Assembly: GCF_014697545.1 (NCBI RefSeq)
Contig: NZ_JACJSA010000010.1
Span: 186,001-250,000 of the forward strand
Source: Oscillatoria sp. FACHB-1407
GTDB taxonomy: Bacteria; Cyanobacteriota; Cyanobacteriia; Elainellales; Elainellaceae
Direction: 5' to 3'
Length of the DNA: 64,000 nucleotides
Shown: positions 8,213-16,410 of the stretch, piece by piece
How the letters are laid out: each line of letters begins with the position of its first letter
How positions within the stretch are numbered: position 1 is the stretch's first letter
Notes under the pieces: model-generated
Databases searched by the model: none
The model's input: only the letters and a program-made list of their open reading frames with translations
What the model was told of the DNA's origin: nothing
Position numbers and translations under genes: made by a program

Positions 8213-8500
8213 ATGAACGGCACTCCCGAAGTAATCACGGTTTATGCACCCAGACGTATTGACTGCTGTACTGCTCCTTTCCTGGCTAAGGATTTAGATG
8301 AAAAATTACAAGCAGGGGTGTCTCTCATCCTTGATTTGGGTCAAACTCGGTTTATTGATCCTCCCAGCGCAGATGTCTTGATTCAGGGAATTTTGAAGGC
8401 AAAACAACGCCGCGCCCGTTTATCGCTACAAAGAGTAGCCCCCCAAGTTAAGGTCGTTCTAGAGATGGCAGGGGTGCTGCAATTTTTCCGCCGCAAATAA
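8213..8500 (+). CDS. STAS-domain protein lacking the phosphorylatable serine
   Basis: A 95-residue single STAS domain, the fold of anti-sigma-factor antagonists such as SpoIIAA/RsbV. VSLILDLGQTRFIDPPSADVL aligns with the family core LDLSxVxFIDSSGLGxL. At the site normally phosphorylated by an anti-sigma kinase (Asp-Ser-Ser), this protein has Asp-Pro-Pro, so phospho-switching at that position looks lost. The rest of the domain is intact, including the C-terminal helix. It may act as a constitutive binder in a partner-switching network. The stop codon is only 4 bp from a repeat element. Confidence 0.75.
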   Translation: MNGTPEVITVYAPRRIDCCTAPFLAKDLDEKLQAGVSLILDLGQTRFIDPPSADVLIQGILKAKQRRARLSLQRVAPQVKVVLEMAGVLQFFRRK

Positions 8501-8504
8501 CCTC

Positions 8505-8645
8505 ATAGTCAAATTGAATTGTGATCAAGGCAGATGTCGGTAGGGACGGGTTTTGTAGATAGGTTCTTAGGTTTGCCGTTAGTAAACCGCTAAACCCGCC
8601 CTTACGAGCATCTGCATTTGCACGGGAAACCATCTAAATCGGTAT
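8505..8645 (-). repeat. family H palindromic element, copy 1
   Basis: A 141-bp element whose reverse complement aligns over its whole length with 22384-22523 (140 bp). On the minus strand it begins ATACCGATTTAGATGG and ends in an inverted, imperfect copy (CAATTTGACTAT). Inside is a second palindromic pair (GGGCGGGTTTAGC / GGGACGGGTTTTG). No coding content. It fills most of the 342-bp gap between the STAS gene and the next small gene. Confidence 0.7.
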
Positions 8646-8842
8646 CACCAGTCAGTCGCAGGCTTTAGCTCACAATTTTGGGGTCGTATCACTACCATTC
8701 AAAAATTGCATTTTGTTAATGCGTCAACTGCATAGAAGACTTTTCCCTGACCATATAAAAGGTTAGATTAGAATTACTTGTTAACTGGATTAAAAATACT
8801 TGTCATCGCTTGCCCTGATTCCTGTGCCCTAGTTTTAGATCA

Positions 8843-8998
8843 ATGCAGATTATGGATAAAAGAGCTGACAAAAAACATCAAGACCAAGTTGTTGCTACCT
8901 CTGGCAACACATCCGGTGCCGACTTCAATTTTGATTTGTGGGCAAGTGCGGTGAAGCGGCAGATGATTGCCTCACTGCGCAAGCGTGGTGATCAATAA
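8843..8998 (+). CDS. small hypothetical protein (51 aa)
   Basis: A 51-residue reading frame starting MQIMDKRADKK and ending LRKRGDQ. The C-terminal half (DFNFDLWASAVKRQMIASL) has the look of a conserved amphipathic helix, with alternating acidic/aromatic and basic residues. The first third is charged and likely disordered. A second Met at codon 4 is an alternative start. The stop lies 60 bp before the homogentisate phytyltransferase start on the same strand, so the two are probably co-transcribed. I recall similar short cyanobacterial proteins but cannot assign a function. Confidence 0.55.
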   Translation: MQIMDKRADKKHQDQVVATSGNTSGADFNFDLWASAVKRQMIASLRKRGDQ

Positions 8999-9058
8999 TT
9001 GATTCCTGAATGGGCAGAAATTGCTTAAAATCAAGCGGAAACTCTCATTCAGGCATTC

Positions 9059-10069
9059 ATGAGCCAGATTTCACCGCAAAAGCCCCCGATTACGTCTCAA
9101 CCCAGGGCTAAAACCAACGTTTTACAGCAGCACGCTCCCTGGCTCTACGCATTTTGGAAATTTTCTCGCCCCCATACCGTTGTTGGTACAACACTCAGTG
9201 TTTTGGGGTTGTATTGCATTGCTCTATCCCGTGTTGGAGTGTTGTCTTCTGCTGAAGGCTTCAATGCCTTGCTAACAGCGGGACAAGCAGCAATCATGGA
9301 TGCAGTATTGCCAACGTTGCTGGCGTGTCTCTGCGGCAATGTTTACATTGTGGGGCTTAACCAGTTAGAGGATGTAGCGATCGATCGGGTCAACAAACCT
9401 CACTTGCCACTTGCGTCAGGGGAATTTTCTCGGCGGGAGGCGCAAGTTATTGTCGTATTAACAGGTATTGTGGCGATCGCCCTTGCTGTTCTCCAGGGTC
9501 ATTTTTTACTGGCTACGATTGGCATTAGTTTGGCGATCGGCACTGCCTACTCACTCCCGCCTATTCGTTTAAAGCGATTCCCCGTATGGGCATCGTTTTG
9601 CATCTTCACTGTTCGTGGGGTTGTGGTGAATGTAGGCTTGTTTCTGCACTTTAACGATCGGTTGCAGCAAAACACAGCCATACCCATCACGGTATGGGTG
9701 CTGACAGCCTTTATTCTGGTGTTTACATTGGCGATCGCCCTGTTCAAGGACATTCCAGATATGGAAGGCGATCGACGCTACAACATTACGACGTTTACGA
9801 TTCGTCTGGGACAGCGAGCCGTATTTAACCTCTGCCGCTGGATTTTGACCAGTTGTTATGTGGGCATCATGATGGCTGCCCGATGGATGCCCCAGGTCAA
9901 TACAGCGTTGTTGATTGGGGTTCACAGCGTGATTTTAGCTTTGTTCTGGTGGTACAGCTTGCGCGTCGATCTACAAGATAAAGCCCAGATTGCTCGGTTC
10001 TACCAATTTATTTGGAAACTGTTTTTTCTGGAATATCTGCTGTTTCCGATTGCCTGTTTACTGGGGTAG
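9059..10069 (+). CDS. homogentisate phytyltransferase (tocopherol biosynthesis)
   Basis: A 336-residue integral-membrane UbiA-superfamily prenyltransferase with about eight to nine membrane segments. The first Asp-rich motif is NQLEDVAIDRVNKP (residues 101-114) and the second is FKDIPDMEGDRRYN (about 229-242); both coordinate Mg2+ and the prenyl diphosphate. KFSRPHTVVGT upstream matches the HPT family (slr1736/VTE2). It joins phytyl diphosphate to homogentisate, with decarboxylation, to give the precursor of tocopherol. The length fits cyanobacterial HPTs. Other UbiA members (chlorophyll synthase, menaquinone MenA) differ at these motifs. A 51-residue gene lies just upstream. Confidence 0.88.
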   Translation: MSQISPQKPPITSQPRAKTNVLQQHAPWLYAFWKFSRPHTVVGTTLSVLGLYCIALSRVGVLSSAEGFNALLTAGQAAIMDAVLPTLLACLCGNVYIVGLNQLEDVAIDRVNKPHLPLASGEFSRREAQVIVVLTGIVAIALAVLQGHFLLATIGISLAIGTAYSLPPIRLKRFPVWASFCIFTVRGVVVNVGLFLHFNDRLQQNTAIPITVWVLTAFILVFTLAIALFKDIPDMEGDRRYNITTFTIRLGQRAVFNLCRWILTSCYVGIMMAARWMPQVNTALLIGVHSVILALFWWYSLRVDLQDKAQIARFYQFIWKLFFLEYLLFPIACLLG

Positions 10070-10182
10070 CAGTCAGTCCTAATTTCAGGAACTATTTTGG
10101 GGATTTAGTCGTCTGCAAGCGTAGCGTACCGGGTTTTAGTATCGGACTTAACGTAAAGTTTAGTGGGCAAGATTAAACTTTC

Positions 10183-10479
10183 ATGACGGAAAACAACACC
10201 CCTTCTCCAACCTCTGGTAAGTTGAGCGACAAGCTAAAAACGCTAGCGATCCAGGGCTTACTTGGAACGATTTCTCTCACTGCCGCTGCTATAATCCCCA
10301 TTTTGGTGCAGCGATTTTTCACTCCTCCGACTTCTGTAGTGCCTGCTTCTACCGTGCCAGGTGCTGCTCCGGTTGAGATTCAATCTCAAACCAACCCTGA
10401 ACCTCAGTTAAATGTTCAGTCTGAAGGCAAACAACGAGGCAGGGAGCGGAATAGATCTCGGGAGGAAGATGACGATTAG
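10183..10479 (+). CDS. hypothetical single-pass membrane protein
   Basis: A 98-residue protein with one clear hydrophobic segment (GLLGTISLTAAAIIPILVQ, about residues 25-44). Before it is a polar N-terminus (MTENNTPSPTSGKL). After it is a Pro/Val/Gln-rich stretch ending in a basic-then-acidic tail (RGRERNRSREEDDD). There is no recognisable domain. It lies between the phytyltransferase and the glutamine-synthetase-like gene on the same strand, with a 44-bp gap to the latter. Topology and function are unknown. Confidence 0.6.
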   Translation: MTENNTPSPTSGKLSDKLKTLAIQGLLGTISLTAAAIIPILVQRFFTPPTSVVPASTVPGAAPVEIQSQTNPEPQLNVQSEGKQRGRERNRSREEDDD

Positions 10480-10523
10480 AGAGAGATGGGCGATCGCTCA
10501 GCATTCACCTCTAATGGGCATCT

Positions 10524-11861
10524 ATGGGGAGCAACCTCTCTCAAATTTTGCAATCGCAAGGGACACGCTTTGTCCGCATTCTCTGGTGTGATAATGCGAA
10601 TGTGATTCGGGGCAAAGCCTTTCACGTTGGGTTTTTGTCAGAGCATCAGACCCACGGCATCGGTATCTCGATCGCTCAACAAGCCATTCCCGTCATGTAT
10701 GACGCGGTTGCAGCGGAGAGTGGGTTGGGTCCGGTGGGTGAAGTGTGGTTAACCCCTGACTGGTCTACCCTCAACCCGTTGCCCTACGCAGTAGGTCATG
10801 CGCGGGTGATGGGAGACATGGTGCATCAGGGAAAACCGTGGGCATTATGTCCGCGATCGTTTCTCAAGCGGATGATTGCCCAGGCAGATGAAATGGGCTT
10901 GCAGATCAAAGCCGCCTTTGAGCATGAATTTTACTTGTTGCGATCGCCTACTTCACCCGATGAACTGACTCCAGCCGATCAAACTGTGTTTGCAGCGACA
11001 CTGGGCATGGACTTAAACCAGCCCGTCATTGATGACATTGCTGAAGCCCTGTTGTCTCAAGGTATTCCCGTCGAACGCTACTACCCAGAGTCGGGTCCGG
11101 GACAACACGAAATCTCCATCCGCTACACTGATGCACTGCGAGCGGCAGACTGGCAAATCGCCTTTCGAGAAACCGTCCGGGGGGTGGCATTGCGGCATGG
11201 GTTACGTGCCTCGTTTTTACCCAAGATTTTTGCTAACCATGCTGGCAGCGGCTGTCATCTGCATCTCAGTGTGTGGCAGGATGGGCAGAACATTTCTTCC
11301 GATCCCCATAGTGCCAGTGGCCTGTCTAAAACGGCGATCGCTTTCATCGCAGGCATTCTAGAGCACTTACCCGCTTTGATGGCGGTGACGACTCCCAGCG
11401 TCAACTCCTATCGTCGCCTGCAACCTCATTTTTGGAGTGGAGCGTTCCGCTGTTGGGGTCTAGACAATCGGGAAGCTGCGGTGCGCGTTCCCAGCAATCC
11501 CGTTGGTGCTCCCACACACATCGAACTCAAGACGGTGGATGCATCTGCTAATCCCTACCTGGCATTGGGGGCGGCGATCGCCGCTGGTTTAGACGGCATT
11601 CAACGAGGGCTTGAGCCGGGAGAACCTGTCAGCGTTGACCCAGGGTATATGCCTGAGCAGGAACGGGTGAACCAGGGAGTTGATCGGCTGCCCACCAACT
11701 TGGGAGAGGCGATCGCCCACTTGAGCCAAAACAACACGCTGTTGAATGCACTCAGTGCAGATTTAGCCAGAGCCTTTCTTGCGGTGCGTCGAGCCGAGTG
11801 GCAAGCCCTCAAGGAGATGAGCTTGGAGGACGAGGTCAAGTTGTTGTTGGAGCGGTATTGA
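10524..11861 (+). CDS. glutamine synthetase-like ligase (FluG/NodGS type)
   Basis: A 445-residue member of the glutamine synthetase superfamily. Visible active-site motifs are FEHEFYLL (metal-binding Glu), SGPGQHEISI (Glu), AGSGCHLHLSVW (metal His), NREAAVRVP (ATP/phosphate Arg) and KTVDASANPYLALGAAI. These place it with the GSI-like enzymes that gamma-glutamylate amines other than ammonia, rather than with housekeeping GlnA. It is followed 38 bp later by an amidohydrolase. In fungal FluG and plant NodGS these two domains are fused in one protein. A role in amine or gamma-glutamyl metabolism is inferred; the substrate is unknown. The start at 10524 has only a weak ribosome-binding site. Confidence 0.8.
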   Translation: MGSNLSQILQSQGTRFVRILWCDNANVIRGKAFHVGFLSEHQTHGIGISIAQQAIPVMYDAVAAESGLGPVGEVWLTPDWSTLNPLPYAVGHARVMGDMVHQGKPWALCPRSFLKRMIAQADEMGLQIKAAFEHEFYLLRSPTSPDELTPADQTVFAATLGMDLNQPVIDDIAEALLSQGIPVERYYPESGPGQHEISIRYTDALRAADWQIAFRETVRGVALRHGLRASFLPKIFANHAGSGCHLHLSVWQDGQNISSDPHSASGLSKTAIAFIAGILEHLPALMAVTTPSVNSYRRLQPHFWSGAFRCWGLDNREAAVRVPSNPVGAPTHIELKTVDASANPYLALGAAIAAGLDGIQRGLEPGEPVSVDPGYMPEQERVNQGVDRLPTNLGEAIAHLSQNNTLLNALSADLARAFLAVRRAEWQALKEMSLEDEVKLLLERY

Positions 11862-11899
11862 AAAAATGGGAAGTAGGAAGCGGGAGTAGGGGGCAGAGA

Positions 11900-13045
11900 A
11901 TGGATTTATCTCATATCAGCGCGATCGACCAGCACGCCCACAACCTGTTGCGACCAGAGGTCATGGCGAACACGCCATACACTGCCGCTTTTACAGAAGG
12001 ATACGCCCCGGCAATTGTGAACGGTCATGCCAACCATACATTGTGCTATCGCCGTAGCCTGCGGGAGATTGCGGAATTGCTCAATTGTGACTCTACGCAG
12101 GAGACAATCCTGAGACGACGGACTGAGTTGGGTTTAGAGGAACTGACTCGCCTCTGCTTTGGGGCGGCGAATTTGAAGGCGATCGTGTTGGATGATGGGT
12201 TTCTGCCAGACACGATCTTGCCAGTGGAATGGCACCAGCCCTTTGTCACGACTCATCGCCTGCTACGGTTGGAATGGTTAGCGGAGCAGATGATTCCCCA
12301 GGTAAATCGGTTTGAAATTTTTTTGGAATGGTTTCGCAGTGAGTTAGACCCACCCCCCAAAGGGGTGATCGGCTTCAAAAGCGTAGCTGCCTATCGCACT
12401 GGATTAGACATTCAATCGATTCCCTACGACATGGCAGCAGACTCGTTTTATGCCATTCAGCAAGGCTTTCCTGGACAACGCATTCGATTAGCAGATAAAC
12501 CTCTAATTGACTTTCTGTTGCATGAGGCACTGGCGATCGCCGCTCGTTATCAGCTACCCGTGCAATTTCACACAGGCTTTGGTGATCCTGACCTGGATCT
12601 GCGTCTGGCGAATCCGCTTCATCTGCGACCACTACTCGAAAATCCCCGCTATCAGACCGTTCCCATTGTGTTGTTGCACGCTGCCTATCCCTTTACCCGT
12701 GAAGCCGGATATTTGACAGCTGTTTATCCTCAGGTTTATCTGGATTGTGGTCTGGCGGTGCCATTTTTGAGTGTGGCAGGGATGCGACAGGCGATCGCCA
12801 TGATGCTTGAACTCAGCCCTACCAGCAAATTGATGTATTCTTCTGATGCCCATCTCATCCCAGAGTTGTACTATTTGGGAGCCAAATGGGGGCGAGAGGC
12901 ACTGGCACAGGTGTTAGAGCAAGCTATTCAAGATGGCGATCTAACCGCGTTAGAAGCGGAAGAAGTCGCTGTTGCGATTTTGGCTGGCAATGCTAGTGTT
13001 CTCTACCGAATCGGTGATAGAGCGACTACTGTTCCAGAAAGATGA
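11900..13045 (+). CDS. amidohydrolase-family TIM-barrel protein (FluG-type partner)
   Basis: A 381-residue metal-dependent hydrolase of the amidohydrolase-2 type. The HxH metal motif is near the N-terminus (AIDQHAHNLL). GVIGFKSVAAYR may supply a Lys, PVQFHTGFGD and VLLHAAYPF supply further His ligands, and YSSDAH supplies the catalytic Asp. The open frame begins at 11798, inside the upstream gene, but those codons are a frame-shadow; ATG 11900 directly precedes the first barrel strand. The short gap to the glutamine-synthetase-like gene implies one operon. Known bacterial pairs of this kind hydrolyse an amide that the ligase makes or recycles, which is an inference here. Confidence 0.8.
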   Translation: MDLSHISAIDQHAHNLLRPEVMANTPYTAAFTEGYAPAIVNGHANHTLCYRRSLREIAELLNCDSTQETILRRRTELGLEELTRLCFGAANLKAIVLDDGFLPDTILPVEWHQPFVTTHRLLRLEWLAEQMIPQVNRFEIFLEWFRSELDPPPKGVIGFKSVAAYRTGLDIQSIPYDMAADSFYAIQQGFPGQRIRLADKPLIDFLLHEALAIAARYQLPVQFHTGFGDPDLDLRLANPLHLRPLLENPRYQTVPIVLLHAAYPFTREAGYLTAVYPQVYLDCGLAVPFLSVAGMRQAIAMMLELSPTSKLMYSSDAHLIPELYYLGAKWGREALAQVLEQAIQDGDLTALEAEEVAVAILAGNASVLYRIGDRATTVPER

Positions 13046-13411
13046 ATTCTCGAATACAGCAAGCAAACTGAGGGTGGCGGTCAGGGCGATCGCTGTCAGA
13101 ATCGTGTCAACTCTTAAGTCTAAATTCAGTTTCATCATCTTCCTCTCCACCAATCAATCGAAACGGGGTAGTACAAGCGGGATCAATTTCCCAGAGGATA
13201 ACTGGATCCTACCCACGTTGACCGCCGTGAATTCACGATTGTTCTCCCTTTCACAGAATCATCACTTCTCCGTTGAATTCCGTAAAAACTTAATCAAATC
13301 TCAATTGGGGAAGGACTTACGCACTTGCAGCCTAAACCCATGACAAAGCTGCTCTACTCCTCGCGATAGAATTGAGTCTGGGGATCTTTAGAGGATTGGG
13401 CGATCGCACCT
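13046..13411. other. spacer without a recognised gene
   Basis: A 366-bp gap between the amidohydrolase and ccdA. A minus-strand frame starting near 13153 has one hydrophobic stretch but overlaps the amidohydrolase end and lacks support. No clear hairpin terminator or repeat was found. It presumably holds the ccdA promoter. Confidence 0.4.
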
Positions 13412-14152
13412 ATGCTGGAAACTTTCCGAACCTGGCTCTATGGGCTGGAGCAGTTTGCTAATGGGCAAGTGGCGGATCAATTGACTCATTTGACTCCGCT
13501 CAGTGTGGGGATCATTTTTGCGGCGGGGTTATTGACCAGCCTCACTCCTTGCATGTTGTCGATGCTACCGATCACGATTGGCTATATCGGGGGTTATGAG
13601 GCAACTAGTCGAGTCCGGGCGGCTGCCCAGTCTACCTGGTTTTCGTTGGGGTTAGCGACAACGCTTGCGATTTTGGGAATTGTGGCGGCGATCGCAGGCA
13701 AATTATACGGTCAAGTCGGGATCGGTCTGCCGATTGTGGTCAGTGTCGTTTCGATTCTCATGGGACTCAACCTGTTAGAGGCGTTGCCGTTGCAGTTGCC
13801 CTCCTTTACAGGGTTAGATTTCATTCCCAAGACCGCTCCCGAAGGCGTTCGAGCCTACCTGTTGGGGCTAACGTTTGGGCTGGTCGCGTCTCCCTGTAGC
13901 ACTCCCGTTCTAGCAACGTTGCTGGCATGGGTGTCTACCACTCATAATCCTGTGTTGGGTGGGGTGATGCTGTTGTCTTACACCGCAGGTTATGTCGCAC
14001 CGTTGATCCTGGCAGGAACCTTCACCGCATCGATTAGAAAGATTTTGGAGTTGCGTCGTTGGTCAGGTTGGATTACGCCCACCAGTGGCGCATTACTGGT
14101 TGGATTTGGCGTATTTTCGCTGCTGTTTCGACTGTTTCCTTCAGGCGTTTGA
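13412..14152 (+). CDS. ccdA: cytochrome c biogenesis thiol:disulfide transporter CcdA
   Basis: A 246-residue membrane protein with about six membrane segments. The two redox cysteines sit in the expected places, LTSLTPCMLSMLP (first segment) and LVASPCSTPVLAT (fourth segment). CcdA passes electrons from cytoplasmic thioredoxin across the membrane so that apocytochrome c haem-binding cysteines, in the thylakoid lumen or periplasm, stay reduced. The next gene is ccs1, so this is a system II cytochrome c maturation operon as in other cyanobacteria and plastids. The spacing to ccs1 is 99 bp. Confidence 0.9.
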   Translation: MLETFRTWLYGLEQFANGQVADQLTHLTPLSVGIIFAAGLLTSLTPCMLSMLPITIGYIGGYEATSRVRAAAQSTWFSLGLATTLAILGIVAAIAGKLYGQVGIGLPIVVSVVSILMGLNLLEALPLQLPSFTGLDFIPKTAPEGVRAYLLGLTFGLVASPCSTPVLATLLAWVSTTHNPVLGGVMLLSYTAGYVAPLILAGTFTASIRKILELRRWSGWITPTSGALLVGFGVFSLLFRLFPSGV

Positions 14153-14251
14153 AATCATTCAGATGCACAGACATGATTCATCGCTCCCTATGATTCAAAT
14201 GTACAGACGTGATTCATCGCGTCTCTCCTCACCTAAACCTTTTGATTTCCC

Positions 14252-15631
14252 ATGGCTTCAGAGACTCCTTCTAATTGGACAACCTTAAGTAAACTGCCTC
14301 AGCAGTATTTTCAAAAGGAATTGTTGCCCCTGCTGTCTGATTTGCGCTTGGCGATCGTGTTGTTGTTGGCGATCGCTATCTTTAGCATCTCTGGCACCGT
14401 GATCGAGCAGGGTGAAACGCTGGAGTTTTATCAAGCCAACTATCCGGAGCATCCGGCTCTGTTTGGCTTTCTCACCTGGAAGGTGATTTTGCAAGTCGGA
14501 CTCGATCACGTCTACCGCACCTGGTGGTTTCTGGCATTGCTGATTTTGTTCGGCTCTAGCCTGACGGCTTGTAGTTTTACCCGTCAACTGCCGACCCTCA
14601 AATCGGCGCAACGATGGAGCTACTACACCCAACCCCGACAATTTGAAAAGCTGGCGTTGAGTGCGGAAATGGATGCCATCTCAGCATCGGCGGTGTTGCC
14701 TCTGTTGCAAAGCAAACGCTATCGCACCTATCAGGATGGTGACACGATCTACGCTCGCAAGGGCATTGCTGGGCGAATTGGTCCCATCATCGTTCATGTC
14801 AGCATGTTGATTATTCTGGCAGGGTCGATTTTTGGGGCAATGACGGGTTTCTTTGCTCAGGAGATGGTTCCCAGCTACGAAACCTTTAAGGTAGAACACG
14901 TCTTTGATGCAGGTCCCTGGGCAGCTTCGCAGATTCCCAAAGATTGGTCAGCTAAGGTAAATCGCTTCTGGATTGACTACACCCCCAACGGCACGATCGA
15001 CCAGTTTTATTCCGACCTGTCGATCCTCGACGCTCAGGGCAACGAGGTAAAGCGCAAAACGATTCATGTGAATGAGCCGTTGCGTTATCACGGAGTGACG
15101 ATGTATCAGGCCGACTGGGCGATCGCCGCGGTGCGAGTCCGCTTCAACAATAGCCCGGTGCTGCAACTGCCAATGGCAAAACTGGCGGTTCCCAATGGGC
15201 GTGTCTGGGGCACCTGGATCCCCACCAAGCCTGACCTGAGTGAGGGCGTTTCCCTCGTCGCAAAGGACTTACAGGGTACAGTCTTGATCTACGACAACGA
15301 CGGTAACTTGCTCTCCACGACGCGACAGGGGATGGAGATTGAGGTCAACGGGGTGAGGCTCTCAGTGGTCGAGTTGATTGGTAGCACCGGATTGCAAATC
15401 AAAGCCGATCCCGGCATTCCCATTGTTTATCTGGGCTTTGGGCTGCTGATGGTGGGTGTGGCGATGAGCTACTTTTCCCATTCCCAGGTTTGGGCACTGC
15501 AATCGGGCGATCGCCTCTATATTGGGGGCAGAACGAACCGGGCACAGGTTGCGTTTGAGCGCGAAATGCTAGACATTCTAAATCAGTTAGAGAAGCCTTT
15601 GAATTCCCCCCAACCCTCTCAACCATCATGA
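14252..15631 (+). CDS. ccs1: cytochrome c biogenesis protein Ccs1 (ResB family)
   Basis: A 459-residue ResB-like protein. Three membrane segments lie in the first about 200 residues ([58 protein letters not shown]) and one lies near the C-terminus ([17 protein letters not shown]). A large lumenal/periplasmic loop occupies the middle, with [13 protein letters not shown] as a typical motif. Together with CcsA it moves haem across the membrane and attaches it to apocytochromes c such as cytochromes f and c6. Its last codons overlap the next start (ATGA at 15628-15631), so the two are translationally coupled. The only ATG before the first segment is at 14252. Confidence 0.9.
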   Translation: MASETPSNWTTLSKLPQQYFQKELLPLLSDLRLAIVLLLAIAIFSISGTVIEQGETLEFYQANYPEHPALFGFLTWKVILQVGLDHVYRTWWFLALLILFGSSLTACSFTRQLPTLKSAQRWSYYTQPRQFEKLALSAEMDAISASAVLPLLQSKRYRTYQDGDTIYARKGIAGRIGPIIVHVSMLIILAGSIFGAMTGFFAQEMVPSYETFKVEHVFDAGPWAASQIPKDWSAKVNRFWIDYTPNGTIDQFYSDLSILDAQGNEVKRKTIHVNEPLRYHGVTMYQADWAIAAVRVRFNNSPVLQLPMAKLAVPNGRVWGTWIPTKPDLSEGVSLVAKDLQGTVLIYDNDGNLLSTTRQGMEIEVNGVRLSVVELIGSTGLQIKADPGIPIVYLGFGLLMVGVAMSYFSHSQVWALQSGDRLYIGGRTNRAQVAFEREMLDILNQLEKPLNSPQPSQPS

Positions 15632-16236
15632 CAAACCCTGATTCTGAGATTCGCCGTTTAATCGAGTTGATGCCTGCATCAGGGCGAATGTATTGCAAGC
15701 TGGTCAGTAAGCCAGAGCAAGCCAGCGTCATCACAACCGAGTTTCCGGTGCCCTGGAAACAGGCTCGCCCCATCGTGATTAACTTTGACCTGTGGCGCGA
15801 GATGCCCCGTCCGCAGCGGGATATGGTGTTGCTGCGAACGGTTAGTTGGTTGATGTCGGTGAAGTGGCTGAAACCAACTCCCGCCACGGGTTTGGTCGCC
15901 GCTGGAGTGGTGGGCACAATTGTGGAACTGGCGCAAATTGATATGGTGGGGGCGATCGCCGCTGGAGCCTTGACCACCCTGGCAGGGTTGCAGATTTGGC
16001 GCAGCAATCGCAGCACTCAACGGGAACTGGAAGCGGATGAAGCCGCGATTCAAACCGCCGTACGACGGGGCTACACCGAGACAGAAGCGGCTCGTAACTT
16101 GGTCAGCGCGATCGAATCGCTGGCTCGGATTGAAGAACGTCCGAATACCTTCACTGAATTGCTACGTAGCCAAAATTTGAAGGCGATCGCGGGTCTGTCT
16201 CCTGTAGGTGTGCCGCAGTCCATGCGAAGCGAGTAA
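15628..16236 (+). CDS. DUF3318-type cyanobacterial protein
   Basis: A 202-residue protein of the cyanobacterial DUF3318 type. [20 protein letters not shown] opens the family, and [18 protein letters not shown] and LLRTVSWL follow. Residues about 95-125 hold two hydrophobic stretches ([36 protein letters not shown]) that may form a membrane hairpin. A charged C-terminal helix ([20 protein letters not shown]) follows. It overlaps ccs1 by 4 bp (ATGA), pointing to co-translation and perhaps a role around cytochrome c maturation or membrane protein quality control. Its function is not known. Confidence 0.7.
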   Translation: MTNPDSEIRRLIELMPASGRMYCKLVSKPEQASVITTEFPVPWKQARPIVINFDLWREMPRPQRDMVLLRTVSWLMSVKWLKPTPATGLVAAGVVGTIVELAQIDMVGAIAAGALTTLAGLQIWRSNRSTQRELEADEAAIQTAVRRGYTETEAARNLVSAIESLARIEERPNTFTELLRSQNLKAIAGLSPVGVPQSMRSE

Positions 16237-16292
16237 AGAGTGAGCGGGCGTGCTAAGCACACCCGCTCACTCTACCTAGATGACCTGTTTTT
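16237..16292 (+). terminator. hairpin after the ccdA-ccs1-DUF3318 operon
   Basis: Arms AGAGTGAGCGGG (from 16237) and CCCGCTCACTCT (to 16272) pair exactly, with GTG/CAC adding an inner stem. The right arm is followed at short distance by GTTTTTATG. The hairpin begins right at the stop codon, as expected for an operon end. Confidence 0.7.
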
Positions 16293-16410
16293 ATGCTTAA
16301 AAGAGCAGTCAAGACGTTACATTTGATGCGATAAATAAGCCAAGGCTCGACAGCATCACCCCATCGACAAAGGTAAAAAGGGAGTTGCATCCTTTGGAGT
16401 GTGGTCATTC

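Noticed and set aside
12950-13153. Minus-strand 67-codon frame with a hydrophobic segment.
   Set aside because: Overlaps the end of the amidohydrolase gene, has no clear ribosome-binding site and no family match.
16399-16410. GTG start of the multi-sensor kinase.
   Set aside because: The GGAG is directly adjacent to the GTG; the ATG 12 bp downstream of the GGAG is a better fit.
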